Assembly: GCA_910578105.1 (NCBI GenBank)
Contig: CAJTPD010000003.1
Span: 124,001-188,000 of the forward strand
Length of the DNA: 64,000 nucleotides
Reading direction: 5' to 3'
Source of the DNA: an uncultured Odoribacter sp.
GTDB lineage: Bacteria > Bacteroidota > Bacteroidia > Bacteroidales > Marinifilaceae
Shown piece after piece: positions 53,309 through 61,245 of the stretch. Made by a program: the position numbers and the translations under genes. How positions within the stretch are numbered: position 1 is the first letter of the stretch; every line of letters starts with the position of its first letter. The notes under the pieces were generated by a model. That model had not been told where the DNA came from. It saw nothing but the letters and a program-made list of their open reading frames with translations, and searched no databases.

Positions 53309-54886
53309 ATGGGATACAGAGAAGAAATTGAACGCCGTCGAACCTTTGGAATTATCAGTCATCCGGATGCCGGAAAAACCACATTAACTGAAAAATTACT
53401 GCTTTTTGGAGGAGCCATCCATATTGCAGGTGCCGTAAAATCAAACAAGATAAAAAAGACAGCTACTTCCGATTTTATGGAAATTGAACGCCAAAGAGGT
53501 ATTTCAGTAGCTACTTCCGTAATGGGATTTGAATACAACGGAATAAAAATTAATATCCTGGACACCCCCGGCCATCAGGACTTCGCCGAAGATACTTTCC
53601 GGACATTGACAGCCTGCGATAGTGTTATCATTGTCATTGATGCTGCAAAAGGAGTGGAAACCCAAACACGTAAACTGATGCAGGTTTGCCGGATGCGCAA
53701 AACTCCGGTAATCGTTTTCATCAACAAACTTGACCGACCGGCAAATGACCCTTTTGATATCCTGGACGATGTTGAAAAAGAATTACAAATTAAAGTGAAC
53801 CCCCTGAGCTGGCCCATTGGAAGTGGAGACACCTTCAAAGGAATTTATAATCTACATAAACAAAACCTTTGCCTCTATAGCCCCAGTATACAGAATATTC
53901 AGGAAGGAATCGAAATTACAGATACAGACTCTGAAGAATTGGACCGGCATATCGGAGAACGTGCAGCAGCCAAACTCCGGGAAGACCTGGAATTAGTGAG
54001 GGAAGTGTATCCGGGATTGAACCGCGAAGAGTATCTGGAAGCCCGCGTAGCACCGGTTTTCTTTGGATCTGCCTTAAATAATTTTGGTATACGCGAATTG
54101 TTGGATTGTTTTATTGAAATAGCTCCCAATCCCCTTCCTCGCGAAACGGAGGAACGAATGGTCCGGCCCAATGAAGAAAAATTCACCGGATTTGTATTTA
54201 AAATACATGCCAATATGGATCCCAATCACCGGGACCGGATTGCTTTCGTTAAAATCTGTTCGGGTATTTTCAAACGCAATACGAATTACTTACATGTCCG
54301 GAACGGAAAACAATTGAAATTTTCCACTCCCACCGCATTTATGGCTTCCAAAAAATCAGTGATTGATGAAGCCTACCCCGGAGATATCATAGGTTTACAC
54401 GATACCGGAACCTTTAAAATCGGAGATACACTGACCGAAGGTGAAAAACTGCACTTTAAAGGAATTCCCAGTTTTTCCCCGGAACTCTTCAAATACATCG
54501 AAAATGCAGACCCTATGAAATCCAAACAACTGGCCAAAGGCATTGACCAATTAATGGATGAAGGCGTCGCACAATTATTTGTTAATCAGTTTAATAACCG
54601 AAAAGTAATAGGTACAGTTGGAGCTTTACAATTCGAAGTTATTGAATATCGGTTATTACACGAATACGGAGCAGCTTGCCGCTGGGAACCCATCAATCTT
54701 TACAAGGCTTGCTGGATAGAAGCCCAGGACCAGGCTGAACTGGAAGATTTTAAAAAACACAAAGCCCAGTATATGGCCAAGGATAAGGAAGGGCGGGATG
54801 TATTTCTCGCTGATTCCCAATATATGCTTCAGATGGCACAGGAAAATTATAAAAAATTGACTTTCCATTTTACCTCTGAATTTTAA
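53309..54886 (+). CDS. prfC: Peptide chain release factor 3
   Basis: A translational GTPase that recycles RF1/RF2 from the ribosome after termination. From the ATG at 53309 (the longer frame starts with TTG) the protein has 525 residues, matching the family. G motifs: SHPDAGKTTLTEK (G1, about 15-27), ERQRGISV (G2), DTPGHQDF (G3), NKLDRP (G4). The RF3 signature after the G domain includes VFKIHANMDPNHRDRIAFVKICSG. The thioesterase gene follows 29 bp later and uvrB after that, so the three are probably one transcript. Confidence 0.96.
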   Translation: MGYREEIERRRTFGIISHPDAGKTTLTEKLLLFGGAIHIAGAVKSNKIKKTATSDFMEIERQRGISVATSVMGFEYNGIKINILDTPGHQDFAEDTFRTLTACDSVIIVIDAAKGVETQTRKLMQVCRMRKTPVIVFINKLDRPANDPFDILDDVEKELQIKVNPLSWPIGSGDTFKGIYNLHKQNLCLYSPSIQNIQEGIEITDTDSEELDRHIGERAAAKLREDLELVREVYPGLNREEYLEARVAPVFFGSALNNFGIRELLDCFIEIAPNPLPRETEERMVRPNEEKFTGFVFKIHANMDPNHRDRIAFVKICSGIFKRNTNYLHVRNGKQLKFSTPTAFMASKKSVIDEAYPGDIIGLHDTGTFKIGDTLTEGEKLHFKGIPSFSPELFKYIENADPMKSKQLAKGIDQLMDEGVAQLFVNQFNNRKVIGTVGALQFEVIEYRLLHEYGAACRWEPINLYKACWIEAQDQAELEDFKKHKAQYMAKDKEGRDVFLADSQYMLQMAQENYKKLTFHFTSEF

Positions 54887-54915
54887 ATAAAACAAATAAC
54901 GGATAATTTAAAAGC

Positions 54916-55287
54916 ATGATTGAAACAGGAAAGACATATACACAAGATATGACCGTTACTTCCAAAGACACGGCAGTTGTTTATGGCTCCGGAAAACTGG
55001 AAGTTTTTGCAACCCCGGCACTGGTTGCTCTAATGGAAAATACAGCTGTCTGTTGTCTGGAAGGTTCCTTGGAACCGGGCACAGACACCGTAGGAATAGA
55101 AATCAATACCCAACATATCAAAGCTACCGGCGTGGGACAAAAAGTCAGTTGCAAAGCCACTGTCACCTGCGTAGACGGACGTCGCATCCGTTTTGAAATT
55201 GAAGCCTGGGACGAAAAAGGGCCTGTCGGACATGCTACTCATGACCGATTTATCATCCAACCCGAAAAATTCATGAGTAAACTCTGA
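54916..55287 (+). CDS. Hotdog-fold thioesterase (FlK-like)
   Basis: A 123-residue protein of the FlK/thioesterase hotdog group: FATPALVALMENTAVCCLEGSLEPG, then TVGIEINTQHIKATGVGQKVSCKATV and the end GHATHDRFIIQPEKF. FlK itself hydrolyses fluoroacetyl-CoA using a Thr-His-Glu set. Here THDRF holds a conserved His, and Glu38 or Thr34 could be partners, but relatives act on various acyl-CoAs and the substrate is open. It lies between prfC and uvrB. A perfect 14-bp palindrome starts right after its stop. Confidence 0.85.
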   Translation: MIETGKTYTQDMTVTSKDTAVVYGSGKLEVFATPALVALMENTAVCCLEGSLEPGTDTVGIEINTQHIKATGVGQKVSCKATVTCVDGRRIRFEIEAWDEKGPVGHATHDRFIIQPEKFMSKL

Positions 55288-55301
55288 TTTTGCCGGCAAA
55301 A
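55288..55301. repeat. Perfect 14-bp palindrome TTTTGCCGGCAAAA upstream of uvrB
   Basis: A loop-free palindrome immediately after the thioesterase stop codon and 54 bp before the uvrB ATG. Form and place would fit a dimeric operator. It does not look like a terminator, because there is no loop. Confidence 0.5.
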
Positions 55302-55354
55302 ACAAGTTCCATACCGGTAAGTGATTGAACTTCCAAGTAAATATCTGTCACAAT

Positions 55355-57361
55355 ATGCAGTTTAATTTAATTTCAGAATTCAGTCCTACAGGAGATCAAC
55401 CCGAAGCAATCACCCAATTGACTCAAGGGGTAATAACCGGAAGTCAGGCGCAGGTTTTATTAGGGGTTACAGGCTCCGGGAAAACATTTACGGTAGCCAA
55501 TGTCATTAATAAAATCAACCGCCCTACTCTGATTCTAAGTCATAACAAAACCCTGGCAGCCCAACTTTACGGTGAATTCAAAGCTTTTTTTCCGGAAAAT
55601 GCCGTGGAATATTTTGTTTCTTATTATGATTATTACCAACCGGAAGCCTATCTGCCAACGACAGACACTTATATTGAAAAAGATTTAGCCATCAATGATG
55701 AAATTGATAAATTACGCCTGCGGACTACTGCCTCCCTTTTGTCCGGCAGAAGGGATATTATTGTAGTATCATCTGTATCGTGTCTGTACGGTATGGCGGA
55801 CCCCAGAGCTTTCAGTTCTAATGTCACCCGCCTGAAACGGGGAATGACTATCAGCCGGAATGCACTGCTCAGACGTTTGGTTGATGCCCTTTATGCAAAC
55901 AATGAACTGGAATTTAAACGGGGATGCTTCCGGGCAAAAGGAGAAACCGTGGACATATTTCCGGCCATTGAAACATACGATGGCATGGCCTACCGGATTG
56001 AATTCTGGGATGATGTAATCGACCGGATTTCTTCCTTTAACCCGGTCACCGGACAAAGTATCGGAAATCAGGACGAATTAGATATTTATCCGGCCAATCT
56101 GTTTGTTACAGACAAAGCAACCATAACCAATACCCTCTTTGAGATTGGACAGGACCTCCAGAAACAACTGGATTTTTTAAAAAACGCCGGCAAATTTCCG
56201 GAAGCCAAACGATTGGAAGAAAGAGTCAGATACGACATGGAAATGATACGGGAATTAGGCTATTGTCCGGGCATTGAAAATTACTCCCGGTACTTTGACG
56301 GTCGTCAGGCTGGAGTCCGCCCTTTCTGTCTGCTGGACTATTTTCCGGATGATTTCCTGATGGTCATTGACGAGTCTCATGTCACTATTCCCCAAATCCG
56401 GGCAATGTATGGCGGAGACCATGCCCGGAAATCAACGCTGGTCGAATACGGATTCCGCCTGCCGGCTGCTTTCGATAACAGACCGCTCACTTTTGATGAA
56501 TTTGAAGAAAAAACAGGACAAACCATTTACATTAGTGCAACTCCGGCCAACTACGAATTGGAAAAAAGTAATGGCATCATTGTAGAACAAATTATCCGTC
56601 CCACCGGTATTCCGGACCCGGTAATAGAAGTAGTTCCCAGCCTAAACCAAATTGACCATCTGGTTACAGAAATACATAAACGGATTACTTTGCAGGAACG
56701 TACTTTGGTGACAACCCTTACAAAAAAAATGGCTGAGGAACTCAGCAAATATCTGGACAGAATCGGAGTAAAATGCCAATATATCCATTCTGATGTCGAC
56801 ACGCTTGAACGAGTGAAGATTCTGGAAAATCTCCGGAAAGGAGTTATTGATGTATTGATCGGAGTCAATCTCTTGCGGGAAGGCTTAGACTTACCAGAGG
56901 TATCCCTCGTCGCTATATTGGATGCCGATAAAGAAGGATTTCTGCGTTCAACCCGTTCTCTGACACAAACAGCAGGACGTGCAGCCCGGAATGTCGACGG
57001 TAAGGTCATCATGTATGCCGACCAAATCACACGGTCTATGCAGGAAACCATCGATGAGACAAACTACCGCCGGGAAAAACAATTAAAATACAACGAGAAA
57101 CACCAAATCGTACCACGCCAAATTGTAAAATCCACCAACACCGCTTTAACCCAGGACACTTCAAAAGCTTATATTGAAGAGGAACACATAAACCGGATTG
57201 CCGACCCCATAATAGCTTATATGAGTAAACCGGAAATTGAAAAAATGCTCCGGGCAACCAAAGCTGCTATGCAAAAAGCGGCCAAAGAAACAGACTTTCT
57301 GGAAGCGGCCCGGCTGCGCGACGAAATGTTTATGCTGGAAGAAAAGCTAAAGAAAGAATAA
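55355..57361 (+). CDS. uvrB: UvrABC system protein B
   Basis: DNA-damage verification helicase of nucleotide excision repair. It loads with UvrA and recruits UvrC. The ATG at 55355 gives the canonical MQFNLISEFSPTGDQP start and 668 residues; the longer frame starts with TTG. Visible are Walker A GVTGSGKTFT (about 37-46), the beta-hairpin YYDYYQPEAYLP, the helicase motif DESH, TSLVAILDADKEGFLRS-type motif V/VI residues (QTAGRAARN) and the C-terminal UVR domain (about 625-668) that binds UvrC. It follows prfC and the thioesterase gene. Confidence 0.97.
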   Translation: MQFNLISEFSPTGDQPEAITQLTQGVITGSQAQVLLGVTGSGKTFTVANVINKINRPTLILSHNKTLAAQLYGEFKAFFPENAVEYFVSYYDYYQPEAYLPTTDTYIEKDLAINDEIDKLRLRTTASLLSGRRDIIVVSSVSCLYGMADPRAFSSNVTRLKRGMTISRNALLRRLVDALYANNELEFKRGCFRAKGETVDIFPAIETYDGMAYRIEFWDDVIDRISSFNPVTGQSIGNQDELDIYPANLFVTDKATITNTLFEIGQDLQKQLDFLKNAGKFPEAKRLEERVRYDMEMIRELGYCPGIENYSRYFDGRQAGVRPFCLLDYFPDDFLMVIDESHVTIPQIRAMYGGDHARKSTLVEYGFRLPAAFDNRPLTFDEFEEKTGQTIYISATPANYELEKSNGIIVEQIIRPTGIPDPVIEVVPSLNQIDHLVTEIHKRITLQERTLVTTLTKKMAEELSKYLDRIGVKCQYIHSDVDTLERVKILENLRKGVIDVLIGVNLLREGLDLPEVSLVAILDADKEGFLRSTRSLTQTAGRAARNVDGKVIMYADQITRSMQETIDETNYRREKQLKYNEKHQIVPRQIVKSTNTALTQDTSKAYIEEEHINRIADPIIAYMSKPEIEKMLRATKAAMQKAAKETDFLEAARLRDEMFMLEEKLKKE

Positions 57362-57370
57362 CCGCAAAAC

Positions 57371-59152
57371 CTATTTTTTCTTTAAAAGATCATCCGCCAA
57401 TTTCTCAAAAAATCCCCGGTAAGAAGCTACATTTACTTTTCCGCTAACCTGTTCTTTGTACTTTATTTGCAATGCTCGGCCTGAAAGCCATTGTGCCATC
57501 TTATAGCGCAACCCTTCATCCCGGCAATGCTCATCAATTTTTATGCCCCAACGATGAAGTTCTGCATCCGACAACTTTTCCTCATTCCATTTTTCTTCTG
57601 CCAAAGTGATAAAAGTTTTCCAATCTCCCATCTGTTCAGCAATCTGCATGCGTGCATTCCGGACAATTTGCCGCCAGTTTTTCACTTTTTCTTTCTTCAG
57701 GCATTTGGTATATTCTTTAAATCCAGATTCATCAAAATATCCGTCTCTGACGAAATTTTCTGCACCAGCCATCCACAAAGCGGTAATTTTCCGGTACACG
57801 CTCTCCTCACCGTAAAATCCGGCAAGTTCAGATTTCTGTCCCAACAGATAGTCAAAAAAAGAAGCATCAGTACTACGTACATACTGCTCAAACAAATTCC
57901 AATACAGTTTTTCCTTTAAACAAACCGGAGTAAACGGTGACAGATATTCCATAGCTACCTGTGAAGCTTCTTGGGCAAGACCGGCCCTGTCCAATACAAC
58001 CATATATTCTTTCACGAATTCAGCATCCCGGTTTCCCTGCCGGTATTCTGCCGTCATCCCCGAAACCCCGCGTCCGGTCAACGCTCTTTGCGCCTGGGTC
58101 AACAAATCTTCTGCATCGGCAACACTCCTCACCCGATGCAATTCCTTGCCGGAAGCATCTGTAAACTGTAAAAAAGCCTGTTCAGTTTCATGGCCAATAT
58201 TCACAAAATGTGCAGTAAACAGCTCTGTAACCTCAGGGTCTGAAAAAACATTCTGCACCAACTCTTTGTGCAAATTCCCGGCAACATAATGATCAATAAA
58301 AATAAGCTTGCCTGTCTGCCGGGCTTTCGTTTCTGTCTCTCCGGTCCCCGGAATCTCAAAAGGTATGCCTTTTGCTTTTTCCAAAGCAATATTTCCATAA
58401 CCAGTCAATTGTTCTGCCTCACAAAATTCTTCTGCCCGATACAACAACTTCCCACGACTTGTCAAAAATAAATAAGTCGGACAACAATTGACCGGATATC
58501 CCGGAAGCAGTTCATCAGCCTGCCCTTTATCCAAGGAAAGATTTACAAAATTCTGATTAAAAAAATCAGCCACCCGATCCAGATTCAATACATTCTTTTC
58601 CATAAGCAAAGAAGGCTGATTCCTATCCTCCCGGACATACACAAATACAGATTTTCCTTCTGCCGCCGCCAATGACAAAGCCTGTTTTAAATCCAGACTT
58701 GCAAAATCAACAGAACGACTATTATTTTTTTTGACTAAAGCTGCCTGCCGTGCCTGGTGTAAAACTTCACGCAAAACTTCTGCATCCTGCTCTACCTTTT
58801 CAGAAGAAACCACTCCAACCAAATCGCCATAAGGCATAAAAAAAGCAAGTACCGGAGGAGTATGCATTAACAAACGGTATTCAAATTCTTTTCCGGAGGA
58901 AGTGGACAAATCCATCCTGACAGCTATTACATTCCGAAACAAGTAATCCAACATCTCCCGGTGTTTTTCCAATTTTTCACCGAGACTCTTCTCTACCGGC
59001 CCCACCTCCACCAATACCAGTTTATTGTCCCGGGCAGCGACAAAACTCGCCTGTTCCCAAGTCAAAGGCTGAAAGAAAGGAGAAAATGACTGGGCTTTCA
59101 AAGACACAAAACCCATAATTCCCATAAGAAACAAAATAATGTATTTTCTCAT
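57371..59152 (-). CDS. Exported protein with degenerate thioredoxin folds
   Basis: A 593-residue protein with a signal peptide (about 1-20). Three stretches resemble thioredoxin folds: about 28-140 (WEQASFVAARDNKLVLVEVGP), 155-260 (ALSLAAAEGKSVFVYVRED, then the cis-Pro-like CCPTYLFL) and 280-360 (GKLIFIDHYVAGN). None has a CxxC in the active-site position, where VGPVEKS, VREDRNQ and DHYVAGN stand instead. The last 230 residues are helical. So it is not expected to be a redox enzyme, and a scaffold or chaperone-like role is possible. It converges on uvrB with a 9-bp gap. Confidence 0.72.
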   Translation of the reverse strand: MRKYIILFLMGIMGFVSLKAQSFSPFFQPLTWEQASFVAARDNKLVLVEVGPVEKSLGEKLEKHREMLDYLFRNVIAVRMDLSTSSGKEFEYRLLMHTPPVLAFFMPYGDLVGVVSSEKVEQDAEVLREVLHQARQAALVKKNNSRSVDFASLDLKQALSLAAAEGKSVFVYVREDRNQPSLLMEKNVLNLDRVADFFNQNFVNLSLDKGQADELLPGYPVNCCPTYLFLTSRGKLLYRAEEFCEAEQLTGYGNIALEKAKGIPFEIPGTGETETKARQTGKLIFIDHYVAGNLHKELVQNVFSDPEVTELFTAHFVNIGHETEQAFLQFTDASGKELHRVRSVADAEDLLTQAQRALTGRGVSGMTAEYRQGNRDAEFVKEYMVVLDRAGLAQEASQVAMEYLSPFTPVCLKEKLYWNLFEQYVRSTDASFFDYLLGQKSELAGFYGEESVYRKITALWMAGAENFVRDGYFDESGFKEYTKCLKKEKVKNWRQIVRNARMQIAEQMGDWKTFITLAEEKWNEEKLSDAELHRWGIKIDEHCRDEGLRYKMAQWLSGRALQIKYKEQVSGKVNVASYRGFFEKLADDLLKKK

Positions 59153-59175
59153 CTTATATCATCCGACATTTTACA

Positions 59176-59183
59176 CAAAAATA
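59176..59183 (-). promoter_or_regulatory. -7 element (TATTTTTG) for the thioredoxin-fold gene
   Basis: Exact TAnnTTTG on the minus strand, 24 bp upstream of the ATG at 59152. No -33 TTTG at the right distance. Confidence 0.4.
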
Positions 59184-59289
59184 AAGGCTGATTCTGCTTT
59201 CCCCGCCATTCATGCACACAATTTAACATTTTTAACGCGGGCTACTCTCTCTTCTAAAAAATTAAAGTATTTAAAAATTCAACATTTTT

Positions 59290-59321
59290 TTTGCAATCCC
59301 AAACAGACTTTTCTAATTTTG
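59290..59321 (+). promoter_or_regulatory. Bacteroidetes promoter of the ECF sigma factor gene
   Basis: Exact consensus: TTTG at 59290-59293, 20-bp spacer, TAATTTTG at 59314-59321. Transcription would start near 59328, about 25 bases before the ATG at 59353. This implies expression by the primary sigma factor. Confidence 0.75.
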
Positions 59322-59352
59322 AAATTAAGTTTACTTATAAACTTCGAAAATA

Positions 59353-59931
59353 ATGTTGAATAAGAAAGTAGATTTTCCGGACAAACTCTTAATAAAGGAA
59401 TTAAAGAAAAAATCACACAAAACTTTTGAAATCATATTCAACCATTATTATGAAAAACTATACCGTCTGGCTTTTGCTTATCTCATGAATCAGGATTTGG
59501 CCGAAGATACAGTACAGGAAACTTTTATCTCTTTGTGGAATATTGCCGATTCCTTGCCCGATACCATTTATCTGAAAAATTATCTGTATACTTCTGTGAA
59601 ACATGCGTGCCTGGACTATTTTAAACACCTGCAAGTTATGGATGTGAACAAGGATAAATTAACAGAAGCCCTTATTTTTTCCGGAACAGCAGAGTATGAA
59701 GACAATCAGAAACTACTGGAACGGGTGAAACTGGTTTTGGCAGAACTACCTGAACAACAGCGACGTGTGGTCGAAATGAAAGTTTTTGACGGAATGAGCT
59801 ACCAAACCATATCAGAGATATTGAATATTAAAGAAGAAACAGTGCATACCCATATAAAAAGAGCCTACAAATTTTTAAGGCATTCTCTGCTTATTACCCA
59901 CTTGTGGAACCGGTTTATAGAATATTTCTGA
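59353..59931 (+). CDS. ECF-type RNA polymerase sigma-70 factor
   Basis: A 192-residue ECF sigma factor. Region 2 spans about 22-92 (FNHYYEKLYRLAFAYLMNQDLAEDTVQETFISLWN, with the DLAEDTVQETF core-binding motif). Region 4 spans about 125-180 (LAELPEQQRRVVEMKVFDGMSYQTISEILNIKEETVHTHIKRA). It is followed by a FecR-type anti-sigma gene and an STN-type SusC gene, the standard cell-surface signalling trio of Bacteroidetes. It should be held by FecR and released when the SusC receptor is loaded, switching on a local nutrient-uptake operon. The target operon is probably beyond the window. Confidence 0.93.
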   Translation: MLNKKVDFPDKLLIKELKKKSHKTFEIIFNHYYEKLYRLAFAYLMNQDLAEDTVQETFISLWNIADSLPDTIYLKNYLYTSVKHACLDYFKHLQVMDVNKDKLTEALIFSGTAEYEDNQKLLERVKLVLAELPEQQRRVVEMKVFDGMSYQTISEILNIKEETVHTHIKRAYKFLRHSLLITHLWNRFIEYF

Positions 59932-60013
59932 TTTGCCCGATTGGAACATTATTCCGATTTATTTTCAAGAATTTTTATTCTTTTTTTCATTTTTTGTCCC
60001 CCGAATCGCAACA

Positions 60014-60038
60014 AGGTCGTTTTCTATAAAAACGACTT
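60014..60038 (+). promoter_or_regulatory. Hairpin between the sigma and FecR genes
   Basis: GTCGTTTT (60016-60023) and AAAACGAC (60029-60036) pair perfectly around five bases, extended by a G-U and an A-T pair. It ends 11 bp before the FecR ATG. In RNA it could reduce read-through or cover the start region. Confidence 0.4.
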
Positions 60039-60049
60039 AAATCAAAATA

Positions 60050-61165
60050 ATGCAAATTGATTGGACAAAAATAAAATCATGGGCTTTGGGAAATATTTCC
60101 GGGAAAGAACAACTTGAAGTTGAAGCCTGGGGAAAAATAAAGCCAGACAATCAAAAATTTCTGGAAGATGTCAGAAAATATTATCAGGAAGAAGATTTTT
60201 TCACATCTCCTACCCTCAAAGCCAAAAAAAGGATGTGGAGAAAAATTAATCCAGATAAATCTCTAAAGAACAGGTATAAAATCCGGTTATATACCATTGC
60301 TGCGTCAGTTTTACTTTGTATAAGTATCGGAGGAGGTAAGTTTTTCCTTAAACAAAATGAATTGAAAATAATTGACTTCCGGAAAGGTGAAGTACAATTG
60401 AAACTGGCAAACGGAGAAAAATATTGTCTGACTTCTACCACATTTACAGATTCACTGCCCGCAGGTTTTCAAGTCAATGACACTGGTCTGCGACAGATTG
60501 AAACTAAAGAAGAAAAAAAAGTCTCTCCGGACAATCTCAATGAAATTACTGTTCCGCGTTGTGCCGAATACCAGATAGTTCTTGCTGACGGAACACGCGT
60601 ATTTCTCAATGCGGAGTCAGCACTGCGTTTTCCCGCCTCTTTCGGAAAAGAAAGAAAAGTATATTTAACAGGCGAAGCTTATTTTGAAGTGGTTTCCGAC
60701 ACCAACCGCCCCTTTCTAGTAGAAACCCCAAAAGCCATAATTCAGGTGCTGGGAACACAATTTAATGTAAGGAATTACAAAGGAGAAGCTTCCTATACAA
60801 CTTTAGTTTCCGGAGTGGTAAGAATAATTAAAAACGAACAGGAGTATATATTACAACCTGGTCAGCAATGCGAAATTACAGCAAACGAAAAATTATCCAT
60901 ACACAAACCGGACCTAACCCCTATATTGGCTTGGAAAAACGGAGAATTTATATTCAAAGATGCAACTTTAGAAATCATTATGGAGGAATTAGCCCGTTGG
61001 TATGATGTCCAAGTGGAATACGAAATGAAAGAACTACGGGACCTGCGTTTTTTCCTGTACATTGAACGGAGTGAAAGACCGGAAGAAGTAATGGACAAAC
61101 TAAAACTGGCCCATAAAATAAATTATCGGATTGACGGAAGAAAAATTATTATAAAAAAGCGGTAA
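60050..61165 (+). CDS. FecR-family anti-sigma factor
   Basis: A 371-residue transmembrane regulator. It has a short cytoplasmic sigma-binding part (1-80), one membrane helix at about 82-100 (IAASVLLCISIGGGKFF) and a periplasmic FecR domain at about 165-265 (NEITVPRCAEYQIVLADGTRVFLNAESALRFPASFG, GEAYFEV). The C-terminal DUF4974 domain at about 295-371 (WKNGEFIFKDATLEIIMEELARWYDVQV) has an STN-like fold. It binds the STN domain of the partner SusC and passes the signal to the sigma factor gene upstream. The SusC gene begins 80 bp downstream. Confidence 0.93.
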   Translation: MQIDWTKIKSWALGNISGKEQLEVEAWGKIKPDNQKFLEDVRKYYQEEDFFTSPTLKAKKRMWRKINPDKSLKNRYKIRLYTIAASVLLCISIGGGKFFLKQNELKIIDFRKGEVQLKLANGEKYCLTSTTFTDSLPAGFQVNDTGLRQIETKEEKKVSPDNLNEITVPRCAEYQIVLADGTRVFLNAESALRFPASFGKERKVYLTGEAYFEVVSDTNRPFLVETPKAIIQVLGTQFNVRNYKGEASYTTLVSGVVRIIKNEQEYILQPGQQCEITANEKLSIHKPDLTPILAWKNGEFIFKDATLEIIMEELARWYDVQVEYEMKELRDLRFFLYIERSERPEEVMDKLKLAHKINYRIDGRKIIIKKR

Positions 61166-61245
61166 AAAAGATCCGGAAAATGCTTGCACCATTCCCCGGA
61201 CCAAAACCCGCTCTATTTAACAGGTTACTTTAATTTTACAAAACT

